A stretch of DNA of 64,000 nt from Punica granatum (lineage: Eukaryota > Streptophyta > Magnoliopsida > Myrtales > Lythraceae): assembly GCF_007655135.1 (NCBI RefSeq), contig NC_045129.1:11718001-11782000 (forward strand), written 5' to 3'. This document shows, piece by piece, positions 26,841 through 38,634 of this stretch. The notes under the pieces are model-generated. The model was not told the DNA's origin and searched no databases. It saw only the letters and a program-made list of their open reading frames with translations. A program made the position numbers and the translations under genes. Every line of letters begins with the position of its first letter. Within the stretch, counting starts at the first letter, position 1.

Positions 26841-27356
26841 TCTATATTTATATTACTTCAAAAAGGAAAATGAGTTTCTTCATCTAACTTTCAATTTCCT
26901 ATTTTACCCCTATAATTTATATTTTATTATTTAAGGACTGCTTGATTAATGATATAATTATAAACTTATACAAAAAAAAACTACCTGCTCTTCTACCTTT
27001 CTCACTCCCTCCCTCTTCTCTCTCCTCTCCCCCCTCTCTCTTCATCTCTCTCGCCCTCCATTGCTCTCCTCTCTATCTCTCCCTGCCACTCACTCACTAG
27101 GACAGGGGCCACGTTCTTGGTGTATTTGCTTTCCTCTATTTTTATTAATTTCTTTTAACTTCAATTTTTTTTCTTCCTCCAAATCAATCAAAATACAAAT
27201 TACGAAGAATTTACGGAAGAAAAAAATCAATCAAATTACAAAGAATTTACGGAAGAAAAAAAAAATCAAATGATGTTGCATGCGCAAGATCAGTAAGTTT
27301 AGACACATGATGATTAAAAAACAAATTATACCTATCGTAGTTGGTGCGCAATCTAG
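26841..27356 (+). mobile_element. Candidate small non-autonomous Helitron, 516 bp
   Basis: It starts TCTATATTTATATTACTT directly after an A and ends CTAG followed by T, as expected for insertion between A and T. The 5' start resembles those of the elements at 37923 and 60761, and it shares their CT-rich inner block. An imperfect tandem duplication of about 40 bp lies near 27185-27265. The 3' hairpin is weak. Confidence 0.45.
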
Positions 27357-27544
27357 TATAGTATTAATGAGTCAATTTTTATTGTTATGTGAATAAATGT
27401 ATATACATCTATATATACAGATGCAAATATATATATATATATATACACCTTAAATAACTGTATCAAACCGTTGGAATAGATAGCCAGCTCCGTGTCCAAT
27501 ATCCTCTTGATTTTCAAAAGCGTGCTGCTAATTTAGGTAAGGAG

Positions 27545-28554
27545 TAGGGCAGTGCAAAAAATCCGGAAAACCTAATCTTTTCGCAAAATTGCTCCTAACT
27601 GAACCGAAAAAACCGAGTTAACAGTTACGGGAACAATCCTGTTCGGGAATTTGAAGGGAAAACTGGTTAAGGGATGGTTATGATTTTCGGAACTAGAAAC
27701 CGCGGTTAACTGTGTCATCCCATATACATATTTATGTTAATATGTATTATTATTATAAATATTGCTAACGTTAATATAATATATAAGTCAGTAGAATCTT
27801 TTTCTTGGGTCCCCCATCGGTGATTCCCATTTCACTTTTACATACTGGTCTCTATATTTTATATATAAAAAATAATATATTATAATTAATGAAATATATG
27901 CCAAACAATATAATCGAAATCCCTAATCGGTTAATTCCCATTTTTATCATTGTGATGTGCTAAATCGTTGATGAATGCATTGGAGTCTGTTAAATTCTTG
28001 ATTTCATATATTTTTTAGGGTTAATTGCGCCATAAAGTCTAACATTTGAAGGTATTCTTAGTTCTAATCCAAATTTAATTTTTTCCCTAAAATATCTCAA
28101 CGTTGACGTGTTGGTTTCACATATATCCCGACGCTAATTTTCCGTCCAAAATAGACGGAATTGCACACGTGACACGTTAATTTCACATATATCCCGACAC
28201 TTGTTGCAAAATTAATGTGCAACATGTGTAATTCTGTCAATTTTGGACGGAAAATTAGCGTCGAGATAGATGTGAAACGAACACGTCAACGTTGTGATAT
28301 CTCAGGTAAAAAATCAAGTTTGGGTTAGAACTAAAAATTCCTTCAAACATTAGGTTATATGGCACAATTATCCTTATTTTTTATTTTAAATTTTCTCAAT
28401 ATCGGTCCGGTCCATTTTTTTTTTCCCGGGGAAGGTTTTTCATTATGATACAATTACGGTTACAGCTATGGTTATTGAAACTCCTGAACCGAAAATTCGG
28501 AACGGTTACGGTTTATGCTAAAAATTGTATCGAACCGTCCTGTGCCCACCCCTA
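27545..28554. mobile_element. Non-autonomous hAT element, 1.0 kb
   Basis: The element begins TAGGGCAGTGC and ends GTGCCCACCCCTA, imperfect inverted ends of hAT type. Flanking 8-bp target duplications are GTAAGGAG (27537-27544) and GTATGGAG (28555-28562), with one mismatch. The interior has CCGAACC/GGTTCGG-like subterminal motifs. No transposase is present. It holds a nested palindromic element. Confidence 0.8.
28014..28384. mobile_element. Palindromic (foldback) MITE nested in the hAT element
   Basis: Two arms of about 170 bp are inverted copies. Left motifs AATTGCGCCATA, AACATTTGAAGG and AATTTTCCGTCC recur inverted on the right as TATGGCACAATT, CCTTCAAACATT and GGACGGAAAATT. The GGGTTAATT-type ends are like those of the elements at 44048 and 59517. 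The transcript would form a long hairpin. Confidence 0.8.
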
Positions 28555-28562
28555 GTATGGAG

Positions 28563-30008
28563 CATCTCTAAAGGTGTAATTGTAAGAGTGTTCCAAAAAA
28601 TAATATGTTACTATTTTACAAGATAATTTATTATTTATTAAGTGTTTTGTTAAATTCAAACTAATAAGTTTTCTTACAAAAAAAAGGGTCGTCGCGTTAA
28701 AAGATACGTTTCTAATTATTTAATATGTCTTATATTATATTAAAAATATTGAATTTCTTATTATTTAACAAGGAAGCTCATCGATAGTCATCCGACATAC
28801 TATAATATGACGCTCTTCGATTGGTCTCTATACTATTTTTTTCATTTTAAGGAGGCCCCTAAATCATTTTTGAAATAACTGATCGATCATATACATGATA
28901 AGAATGAAGGAAATATGCCAACAATTGATTGACTGATAACACTCGAATCTTCAAAATGGTCTTGAGCCTAAAATTGGTTAGTTAAGATTATATTGCTTGA
29001 ATGATTTTAAACGATCCGATACTTCCCGTTCTTTGAAGCTCAATCTTCGTGGTAAAAAAATGCCTTCAATGAACAATTCTAACGTACGATAGACATCACG
29101 GAAAAAAATTTGAGGATTTAAATGGCGCGATTTATAGTTAGAGGAACAGATGATTAGGGCTAAAAATAACAATCAATTAGGTAATTTATTCTCGATAATA
29201 ATCAAATCAACCTTTTATTCCATAAATTTAATTGAAGACAAGATCTGCTGATCAAAAAGTGCCGAATACCACATATTTCAAAGGACCGGATGGGCATTCA
29301 TCCCGTACATTCATGACATATACTTATAGTTCCCATTCTTGGAAATTTTAATAACAATAGTAATGGATTGAACTAGGCATTGATCGACATAAGTAAAATA
29401 ATGTCCTATTATTGTGATCCACTCGAGCGAATCTTTTTTCCGTTACCGACCGCGTAACACTCTTGTATGTTTCAAAATCAAAGATTGGGGCCAGTCCACA
29501 AATGCCCTGGACTAGGTTCACTGTAATAATTATCGAAATAAGCTCAACCAACGTCCTAAGAAAATTCAATAATTTCCCCATAATTACGAAATTAGAGTGT
29601 TCATAAGACATGGCCCACAAGGGAGGATGGTGGGCTCCACAAAGAAAAGTTTTATTCCAAATTTCCAACGGGAAGATCGAGAGAGAATCATTGGACGAAA
29701 CAGCGAGAATAAGGGAATCTAGACTTTTTTTTTTTACACTGTTTTTTATCCACCGTATATCTAAAAATTTCCGATTAATCTAAATTCAAGTGAAATAAAT
29801 AATGTAAAATATGATTCATTTTTTACTTATAAAAGTTGAATCCGATGCTGTATTAAAAAAAATGATATCGAACCATTTGAATCGATTCATGTTACGAGAG
29901 CAATCGGCTCACCTCTTTTCGTCCTCTTATCATGTCGCAGGCCGTCCAGACCGCCTCTCCAGTCTTCACCCCGCTGTTACTGCTGACTCCCCAATAGACT
30001 TTTCTTAC
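28563..30008. other. Intergenic, no gene recognised
   Basis: A minus-strand frame of 106 codons at 29348-29668 has one hydrophobic stretch but no family resemblance. I see no element ends. Confidence 0.5.
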
Positions 30009-31014
30009 GGGGAAATTTCACTTTGAACCCCAAAGCCTTAAATGGGCCTTTTTTGCACCCCGAAGTACACATGGACAACAAAATATGCACTTCTCCCTTC
30101 CTAGATTACATCATGCTTCGTATCAAGACTTAAGGAGAATATATGATGACCGAGTATGGGAAACTACGACTTGAGAATGTACTTACAAATTAAGAATCGC
30201 ATTTGCATAGAAAAAATCTATATGAACAAAATCTATATGATTCCATTGTAAATAACAAGAAGGACAAAAATGATATACCATCCCTCACAATTCTTTTACT
30301 ACAATATAACAAACCTGATTCTTGGGCACCACACTTCGGCACATCATCAGTGTCATATACTTGACCCGAATTGTCTAGTCAAATAAGTCAAGGTCCTGAA
30401 TGAGCTCAATACTGAGTGCAAGATCTCCCAAAAAATTTTAATATTCGAATAATCCACAGAAAACGCATCATTGCTCTCCCTAAATAGTGGTAAATAGGAA
30501 TATAGCATGTTCGAAAGCTCAGGTGCATAAGGATTATTTTGGAGGTGAACCCATAGATAGTTCGTATTTTTCTCAAGATTAATGTAAGACGCACCCTCAG
30601 ATCAATCATCTTGTTGATGCTATTGGAGTTTTTCTTTAGAGAGAGTGGTCCATCAACATTCAACACAGTTACCAGGAAGGGAATGCTTGTGCAAATTGGT
30701 TGGCTCGGACGGTAATCAAGATGTCGTTAGGGTCTCATTTTTTCTCTGGCCAACATGCCGGTATCTCTTCGTTACTCTTTGGCGATATTATCGGAGCTTT
30801 CATATCCTGCTTGTGTTTATCGTAGTTTTACGTGTTGCTTTTTGTTATCGTTCAGAGCTTCGGCTACGTTTGTTCACCTGAAGAAAAAAATAGTGGTAGA
30901 GTATGAAGTTCAGACCTAAGACTGTGTTCCGGCATGGACAAAAACAATTAAGTTGAAACTTTAGGGTGTAAAATGAACATAATACCAAACTTCAAGGTGC
31001 AAAAATGAAATATC
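30009..31014. mobile_element. Candidate TIR element with a LINE fragment inside
   Basis: The left arm (GGAAATTTCACTTTGAACCC, then TTTTTTGCACCCCGAAGTA) matches the inverted right arm (ATATTTCATTTTTGCACC, then CATTTTACACCCTAAAGTT) over about 60 bp with gaps. These are the same kind of arms as at 16185-16685. Target duplications are not clear. The interior holds a ribonuclease-H-like pseudogene. Confidence 0.4.
30604..30825 (+). pseudogene. LINE (non-LTR retrotransposon) ribonuclease-H domain fragment
   Basis: The frame contains REWSINIQHSYQEGN followed by ACANWLAR, the conserved C-terminal ribonuclease-H motif of plant LINE polyproteins (HxYREGNxxADxLA pattern). The family's usual aspartate in the last motif is replaced by asparagine (CANWLA), and an in-frame TAG lies at 30637. 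The tail (LLFGDIIGA) fits the end of such proteins. Nothing of the reverse transcriptase is left, so this is a dead fragment. Confidence 0.7.
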
Positions 31015-31050
31015 AGCATCTGCTTTCACACCTTTGGCTTCTTCCATTTG

Positions 31051-31084
31051 TAAGCTCTCTCTCTCTCTCTCTCTCTCTCGCTCT
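31051..31084. repeat. (CT)n microsatellite upstream of the F-box gene
   Basis: About 15 CT units, around 520 bp before the F-box ATG. (CT)n tracts are common in plant leaders; whether this one is transcribed is not known. Confidence 0.85.
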
Positions 31085-31604
31085 GTCCGTGCAAGAAGAG
31101 AACAAAAAAAAACCAGTCCACAACACGACAGCGATACAACCGAAGTGGAGCGAGCAGTTGCTGTTCCGAATTCTTTGTTTTTCTTCGCAATTTCCCCTTT
31201 TGACATCATTCGGAAGAGGCTGAAGCTCGATCTATAGCGCTAGTGGAGGCGACTTTGACCGCATCTATCGATTTCCCGTTCTTCTTGTGAGCTCCGTGCT
31301 TGCAGCTGAGTGAGAAGCTTGAGGGGCAAAACCTGTTCGATCTGGTGCAGTGCTTGAAGAAGACGGAGGATTTGATGCCCATTCGATGCGTGATTTAGTG
31401 CAATTGGGGCTGGAAACGGGTGCGTACTGGGCTTGTTGATGTTTACTCGTGGTGAATTCTGCTGATAATTGATCTCTGCAGCTCAATGAACATCCAGTTC
31501 CTAGCGAATTTGCTGAACTGTACTGGCTTAGCATAGACGATTTGTTGGTTGGTTTCGGCTGACCCGATATTCTTTTGAGGCTGTTTCGAGGTGGGGTTAT
31601 TGTT

Positions 31605-33482
31605 ATGGTGTCTGAGAAGTGCGATTTGAGCTTAATTCATGCCCTGCCCGATGATATATTCGCTATCGTATCTCGGTCTCTCTCTCCGAGGGATGTGTGT
31701 AATCTTAGCCTGTGCTGCCGGAGCCTGTGTGCCCTCGTTGAGTCCGAGAAGGTCTGGCTCAGTCAATGTGAGGTGCTGGGAATAGTGCCTGCTAAGGACC
31801 TCATCGAATGGAGAAAGGGGGTCTCTTCCTACAAGGCGCTCTGCCACTTTCTCGTCGCTGTTCAACCGCTGCTGGGGATATGGGTTCACCAGAATCCCGA
31901 GCTTGGAAATGTCGTGTATGCAATGCCAGGCTTCGTGTCAGTGGTCGGGTGCAGAGTTATTCCTCAGGAGCTAGGCCCACTGGGGATTGAAGATGGGCCC
32001 ATTTTGTGGGCGCCGGTCTTTGAAGTTATTGGTGATTTTGATGGTTCTGCAATGTTTCTCCTGCATGGGAGGGAGAAGGGGAATGACTACTTTTATCCTG
32101 GTTCTGTAAAGGTTTCTGATAGATCTTGCAACGTGCTCTTGCTCGAGGTTGAGCCTAGGCTGCAAAGAAACGGTGGCAAATTGGTGTACAGTAAAAGCTT
32201 TGCACACTACCCAGAGAAGGAATATCCAATAGAGGTTTGTAGGTCAGACAGCGGATTAAATAGGTCAGACGGAGTAGTGGGACAGAACGAGATGAGGGTG
32301 CCCTTTGGTAGGTTGGGTTTTAGTGATAGAAGAAAGTTGCTCGAGGTTGTTACCAGCCAGGTACGTCAAAAGGTGCATGATTCGGCACACGGGCCACTCT
32401 TTCCTCGGTTGAGGGATGACGAAGAGAGCTTTCAGAAAGATCTAAAGCTACTGGCAGAAAGAAGATCCTCGCTCTTGCAGTCATGTAAGCTTGGTGGAGG
32501 GCACAAAGATTGGAACTCTGAAAAGCCATTGGATCCAACCCAATTAGAATTGAGTGAAATCCGGAAAACCCTTGATCGATCTACCAGTACCAGTAAATCT
32601 TCAACTGGGGATGATAGCACGGAAATGTGCATGAAAAAGAAAACTGTTGGGGGGTACGTTAGGAATAGTATTAAGCAAATCCTGAGGAAGTCAAACTCTT
32701 TTAATGGTAGGCACACCGCTTTAAAGAATGGAGCCTCGAGCAGTGAGAATAAGCATGCTCAACTTCATGAGTTTCTACGATCGGGTGATACGATTGGCCT
32801 CAATTTACATGCCTCCTATATCAAGTTATCTTCTTACCGAGCATGGCCAAACATGCATGATAGTCGTTTTGCCCTGTACAAATTGCCTCTAAGGGCTCCA
32901 AAACCTGACCAAGAGTATGCTGGTCTGTGGGGTGGGACTTTTGGATGGCCTCCTGGAAAGCCTACTGAAGATAAGCCAGGGAAGGCTTTATTCTTTCTCA
33001 TGCTCTCATATGAGGAATCCCAGGGTCAGCGCTTCCTCATTGCAACCAAGATATTAGAGGGCACCCACTACGTTCTGCATCCAAATGGTTCGGCAATGTT
33101 CATAGTAAACATTGATCAGCCATCGGAGGATATTTTCCCATGGAACACTGATGCTAATGGTCACTCTGTGACTGTGGAAAATGCTTTTCCCGGAGAGGGT
33201 ATTGCAAATGGGTATGGTTTCAGATACCCTGGTGCAAAACCTGGTTCACTTTACATAATTCAGAATGGTCTTCTTGCTTTCATTTGGAAAGAGTCGAAGG
33301 CTGTCTTAACCTTGCAGAGGCTGAGCCTACAAGATCTATTGAAGAAAGGTGAACGAGTGCCTGCTCTATCTGCGACTTCCAACTTCTCATATCTGACTAA
33401 GTCATACTCCAATGTGTTTGCTGGTTTCTCACACTCCTCCACTAGCCTGAATTCCCCAAGGTTTGAGCTTCCCAGTAATTGA
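31605..33482 (+). CDS. F-box protein, At5g39450-like, single exon
   Basis: Encodes 625 aa from the ATG at 31605; the frame is open 30 bases further upstream, but without another ATG. Residues 9-55 are an F-box: ALPDDIFAIVSRSLSPRD, then a CNLSLCCRS segment and VWLSQCE. F-box proteins bind SKP1 and bring substrates to SCF ubiquitin ligases. The rest matches the plant At5g39450 family along its length, with the conserved blocks GIWVHQNPELGNVVYAMPGF, LWAPVFEV, a charged variable middle (about 250-390) and EYAGLWGGTFGWPPGKP near residue 450. No LRR or kelch repeats are seen, so the target-binding part is of an undescribed type and the substrate is unknown. The gene stands alone, convergent with VPS20. 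Confidence 0.92.
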   Translation: MVSEKCDLSLIHALPDDIFAIVSRSLSPRDVCNLSLCCRSLCALVESEKVWLSQCEVLGIVPAKDLIEWRKGVSSYKALCHFLVAVQPLLGIWVHQNPELGNVVYAMPGFVSVVGCRVIPQELGPLGIEDGPILWAPVFEVIGDFDGSAMFLLHGREKGNDYFYPGSVKVSDRSCNVLLLEVEPRLQRNGGKLVYSKSFAHYPEKEYPIEVCRSDSGLNRSDGVVGQNEMRVPFGRLGFSDRRKLLEVVTSQVRQKVHDSAHGPLFPRLRDDEESFQKDLKLLAERRSSLLQSCKLGGGHKDWNSEKPLDPTQLELSEIRKTLDRSTSTSKSSTGDDSTEMCMKKKTVGGYVRNSIKQILRKSNSFNGRHTALKNGASSSENKHAQLHEFLRSGDTIGLNLHASYIKLSSYRAWPNMHDSRFALYKLPLRAPKPDQEYAGLWGGTFGWPPGKPTEDKPGKALFFLMLSYEESQGQRFLIATKILEGTHYVLHPNGSAMFIVNIDQPSEDIFPWNTDANGHSVTVENAFPGEGIANGYGFRYPGAKPGSLYIIQNGLLAFIWKESKAVLTLQRLSLQDLLKKGERVPALSATSNFSYLTKSYSNVFAGFSHSSTSLNSPRFELPSN

Positions 33483-35128
33483 ACTTGTTCTCTATAAGGT
33501 GGCTGCTATCTTTTTTATCTGATGCTATAATGTTTTCTACCTCCTCATGGTTGTTGCATGTATGCTCTAATTTCTTTTGAAGCTTCTTTCTTTGATTTGA
33601 TTCATCTCCTCTTGCCAAAGTTTGACGTTGTTTTATGTGGGAAATTCTCCATAAATATACAAGGGATATATGAAAGCGGAGTTTCATGAAATGAAATAAA
33701 CTGAATACTGGATAAGATAGATACTGAGCGTCCAGAGGTGGTTATAATTTCAACTTAGTTATCTGTCTGGTGGTTGATACAAATTTAGGTAGGATTATAG
33801 TGCGGTCTCTCCCACATGAGTATATCATTCTTAATTTTAATCGACAAGCTGATGAAGGTGACTCAAGATCCCAATTAGGACATACAGGAAACTATCAGGT
33901 GGACACCCCATATATCAGGAGAAATTGAGTCATTCTTATGAGTGCAAGTACCTAAAGGATCTTACTAAAACAATCTATATTGATAATTGAAAGTACCATA
34001 GAAAGAAAAAGGACAATTGAGAGGAATGCACATGATGCCGGGGCGTTTGATAAAGCAGTGGCACTCTTCTCTAGCTACTGAACGTACACAAAGTATATAC
34101 CTCCTCTCAGATATTTCATTAGTATATACTATATACCTCCTCTCAGATATTTCATTCTCCACCACCGCAGAAACAATTCAAGGCTTTATTTCTCTGGGTT
34201 GCGCGGGGTGTAAAAAGCCGATCAACATTTGGGCAAGCAGAAAAGGAAAAAACTTAAAAGAATGAAGTTTTATATTATTGTCGATATCTTTATTTGTAGG
34301 CTTCGCTGTTGACGTTGTATCAATTTTTCTCTTTCCCCTTGTTGTCCAATGCACTCACATGGAATTTTTAGGAGGAAAGCTGACTGCATGTCAATCTCTT
34401 GGTCTTCTTCTTAACAGGCAAAAAGGCCTCTAGGAAGTTCAAGTGCTTGTGGATGAGGAAACCAGAGGACCTGAATTGATGTTTGCGTCCATAAATAAGG
34501 AAAATTTTCCTCTGCGGTTGCCCGTAGATTGTGACTGGGAGCGCAGTGACCAGGTGACGCCTGTGTCCCTGTTTCTGCCATTATCTGTTGTGAGTGCTGC
34601 CTACCCTATGCAGGCAGGCTTCTTTCTCCCAAAACTTCAAAAGGGTGAGGTATTTTCAGCTGTATGCAATGTTGAGTTTACCTTCATGTGATAGTTGAAA
34701 GTTTGTTATTACGAATTTGTAATCAGTATCAGTTTATATATGGCAACAGTGTATCTGCATTATTCTCAGTGAAGTTTCTCAGGGATTGGGCTTCTTTACT
34801 TGTAATAAGGTAACTGAAATGATGGTGATGAAGAGACCGTGCATAGAAAACCAATAAGATGATTAAAGAATTGCCCGTCGTTTTATTTCAAAAGATTCAC
34901 ATTGCGAGACAGCTTCTGAATCTATCACAGGGAAGTAAGTTGTGCTTGCAATAACTGTGCTCTACCAAGATATGAACAGATCTCTTAGAACATCTCATGA
35001 AATGAACAAACAATCAATGTACACATTTCCAATGATCCTTTGAAGCAAATACAAGACCATCACCAGAAATACATCGGAATAGTACGTGAGCAGCTTTCAT
35101 GAAATTGATAAGCTGCATCGATCCGAAG
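33483..35128. other. 3' flanks of the F-box gene and VPS20, no further gene recognised
   Basis: The first 200 bp are probably F-box 3' UTR. An imperfect direct repeat carrying TATACCTCCTCTCAGATATT lies at about 34096-34121 and 34131-34156. An open frame at 34443-34691 (about 82 codons, no ATG support) has moderate GC and follows a CTTAACAG sequence that could be a splice acceptor, so an unannotated exon or a spliced 3' UTR is possible. I do not recognise its translation. Confidence 0.5.
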
Positions 35129-36223
35129 TCAAGCGGGCAGGGGTTCCTCCAAAACTGTGCAAACAAAATGAATAATCGCGTCAAGCAAACTGGAAAAGCA
35201 GTGTATAAATTTAAATGGCGTTTTGGAGGAGGACAGAGACCCTTTCTTTTCAAGACGATTTCAGCTTCATCTTCTTCAGCCACTTTAGAAACAACAGGTT
35301 CTTTCGGAACAGCAGGAAGGTCAAGTACCTCTTCAGGAGGCAGAACTCCGAATGGAACTTCGGGCATATCTTGGAGGGTGACCTGAGACACAAATAATGT
35401 CTAGATAAGATACCATCCCTAGTCTCCGCAGTTCTAGATTTTGGGTTGGATTTTGGATACAGAAGAGGTTGACCCAGAAGAAACTTTTACCTGGCTTTCC
35501 AAGTTCTCGAACTCTGCAAGAATCTCCTCCTCATCTTCTGCCGACAATTTCTCTCCCAGTATCGCGTTAATTTCCTTTAGGATAAGAAGGGAGCGCTTGT
35601 TTAGAAATTATTTAGATAGTATGCTTTGCACTGAAATTACAGCGATCTTAAGGAGAAGATTGCAAGAGTATGGCAACACGCAGGACACATATTCCAATAG
35701 GGAATGGTGTTTGTTGTTGGCACAAATGAGAGGAAGTCACAAGTGTGAGAAAAAAAGGAAGGGTGATACAATAGGTAATAGGTCCTCAATCAGTGAAGAT
35801 TCAACCATATATCTCCATACATATATGCACACAGAAATATAAACTGGATCGGATAATCCAATCACGAATTGAACAGTGAGTTGACAGTATATAAAGAGAC
35901 GGAAAGAGGATCTCACATCCTGGTAAGCCTTTGCTTCTTCAGTATCATCCATTAACTTCTGAACATCCTCCAAGTTGATCTCGCTTTGTATTGCTTTAAT
36001 GGCATTATTTCCCGCCTTCAAGCTATCAAAGACGGCCTTTTGCTTGCTTGCTAGTTCGATATCAGCTAACTGAACAATTATTCCATGTAGTGCATTAAAA
36101 ATCAACAATTACCAAAGATTGGCACTCTATAAATTCCAAAGCAACCCGAGTTCCACAGCACCAAGAACCAACTAAATTAGAGGTGAAGGAAACAAAGACA
36201 TCTTCCTAAAGTGAGAAATAATT

Positions 36224-36264
<41 letters not shown>

Positions 36265-36898
36265 AGAGGAAAGGCACCTGTTGCTCAACATTGATGATCC
36301 ATGTGTCCACCTGCTTCAGGAGTTCCTCCTGTGTCTTCTTCTTCTTCAATGCTAGCAAAGCCCTGTCTTTTCTCTTCTCCTTTATCAAGTCCCGAGCGGC
36401 CTGTTTCTCGGCTTCGATAACCACCTCAAGCTGAAACCAGTAAAGCAATAGAAGGAGCTAAGGAGCTTTGCCTTTTGTTAATTTAAAATTTGCCCGAAGA
36501 GCTCTGAGACAAATTCCAAGATTGTTTTACCCGAAAAAAGCTTGGCTTTTTCGAGCGCAGAACCTTCTTCAGCCTCAGAACATGTATTTAATTGATACAG
36601 AGACAGGTAAAAAATACGCAAATTTCGGCGCATTGAGCTTCATCGCATGGTAGTACAACGTCAACGCCATATGAATCTTTGGATGGGAGAAGTAGCCAAT
36701 GAAGCATACGAGATTGCAAAAGGAACACACAAAAGCAAGAAAACGGAAGAAGCCCAAAAGGCGAAGGCGGTCGATTGTGCGGAAATGGAGTCAAACCTGC
36801 TGCTGGTACTGACCAAGCTTGCGCCTTTGGGTCTTGAGGGAGAGGATTGCCCTGTCGACATCGGTGATCTTCGGCTTCTTCACAAATATATTCCCCAT
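35129..36898 (-). CDS. VPS20: ESCRT-III subunit VPS20, 6 exons
   Basis: VPS20 (CHMP6) links ESCRT-II to SNF7 polymerisation in sorting of ubiquitinated membrane proteins into multivesicular bodies. Exons in transcript order: 36797-36898, 36278-36430, 35917-36069, 35491-35574, 35241-35382, 35129-35154. All are GT/AG; the join gives 219 aa, the usual plant length. The N-terminus [19 protein letters not shown] has a glycine at position 2, as expected for N-myristoylation. A basic helical core (about residues 20-100, with [20 protein letters not shown]) is followed by an acidic C-terminal half ([16 protein letters not shown]), the autoinhibitory layout of ESCRT-III proteins. The last exon codes only the final nine codons (end VLEEPLPA), with the stop codon. 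Intron 2 contains a 39-bp poly-G/C run. Confidence 0.95.
36225..36263 (+). repeat. 39-bp uninterrupted poly-G run in VPS20 intron 2
   Basis: Thirty-nine consecutive G on the plus strand, 14 bp from the edge of exon 2 (36278), so the pre-mRNA has poly-C just after a 5' splice site. The template strand could form G-quadruplexes. The exact length could be affected by sequencing. Confidence 0.85.
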
Positions 36899-37922
36899 GG
36901 ATCAAAAAATTCGATAAATTCCGAGCAATTCACAGAGCTAAGCTTTAATCCCCCAATGAAAGAAACCGTCCTACGAAACTGGACAGAGAGGAGAAAGGGA
37001 AGCGGGGTTTCGATCGGATCGGAGGGAGAAATGATCGAAGGCAGAACCCTAAATTGGGGAGCTCTGGCGTCGCTCTCGCTGACGGTTCGGTTCTGTTATT
37101 TCCGTCCTCCCTGTCTGCATAGCTTGGCCGGTTGTTTTTTGTGAGTCTGTTGAAGATGAACGAGCCCGCCCGAATTACTGTATCCGGGCCGGGTCTCGGG
37201 TCTTGTTGGGCTTTGATATTAGAAGGAAGAGGTTCAAGCACCGGAGACGCCTAAGCGGGAACTCCACCGGGGGACTTTAGGTTCAAAGTATTGAGAGACT
37301 ACGGTGCCATTTGGTTCGAGTATTGTTAGACCGATAAGAATATTAAGAATGGTGAAAATTTTGACTCGTTCATTCAAATTCTTAGAATATAAGTTGTAAT
37401 GTAAAATTTATTGTGTTCTTGAGCCCACACCCGAACTCGGTCCATCGGCAAAGTTGGTTCCCGGGGGCGGGTTGGGTTGGTTTGTTAATTTTAAAATTTT
37501 ATTTTAATTTAAAAAATTTTAAATGATTTTTCTACTAGATAATAAAATGATTTTTTTATTTCATTGTTATGTGCCCTACCAGATGTTATTTGAACATCAT
37601 TTGCCCTATTAACAAATGTTAATAGTTTCAGAATAAAATTGATGGAATGTAGTTGCTTACAATAAATTAGAACATTTTTATATCAAATTGTTATGAAAAA
37701 TGATTTTGTACCAAACTCCTGCACTTTATAAAAATTATACTTGTGCAATTTACCCTAAATTTACCTCGGACCACCTAAAGTTGTTCTCGAAAACACGTCG
37801 TCTATATGTCACCGGCAATAAAGATATACTTTAGATTTATAGTATACTCTCTATTAACTTCCTAGTTCCTATTAAACATTTCATATAAGGATCTTATCTA
37901 TTTATATGTCTATCTATCTATA
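36899..37922. other. VPS20 upstream region and intergenic DNA
   Basis: Moderate GC to about 37310, fitting a leader and promoter for VPS20 on the minus strand; then AT-rich DNA. Frames overlapping VPS20 exon 1 on the plus strand are shadows of it. No other gene is recognised. Confidence 0.5.
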
Positions 37923-38634
37923 TCTATATGTATATTATAAATGGGAGAAGAAGATGATTGAGGTAACTTTCCTTCTCCCTTATTACCCATAAGAAAATAA
38001 TACAATTAATTAAGAGACATAGGATTAGAAAGAAGTTGAAGGCAATTAGTAATTTTATGCGTTATCTTTTACTATCGAATTAACTACTATCACGATTCTC
38101 TCTTCCTCTCTCCTTTCCCACGTTTCTTCATTAACTTTTTAGGCTAAACTTTTTTTATTGATTTTATTGCATTATTTTATAATTAAAAACTTATATTTTG
38201 ACCTATAAAAATAATGCTACAAAATTAAGTAACCTTTATATTTTTTGGGATATTTTTTCGGTTACAATAAAAGCTCATAGACTTATTACAATGAAAGAAA
38301 AATACTAATAGCTAATACATGGGCATGAATAGTCTTACAAGACATCGAACCCACGACCTCTTGATTGGCAAGCGAGAGCAAATGCCAAAGCACCACATTC
38401 TTTTTTTTTGGGATAATTTAAAACGAGCTTACATAAAAATATATAAAAAATATTTGTATATCAAAAAGGGTGTAACCAATAGCATATGTCATCTTTTAGT
38501 AATTTAGAGATTTCATGTTCAATACTTTGATTAGTTCTTTGTTAGTTATTAGAATTTATATTTCATTGCATTAGACCCATTATATAACCAAAAATTATTT
38601 GTACAACGTTGCGCGTATGGCGGGTATCGACTCG
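37923..38634 (+). mobile_element. Small Helitron-like element (family member 1), 0.7 kb
   Basis: It starts TCTATATGTATATTATAAAT after an A. The interior has the CT-rich block and the TTATATTTTGACCTATAAAA motif shared with the elements at 60761 and 61423. The right end is GCGCGTATGGCGGGT, then CTCG followed by T, a changed version of the usual CTRR. The extra length comes from about 38270-38560. It lies between the divergent VPS20 and PPD2 genes. Confidence 0.45.
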
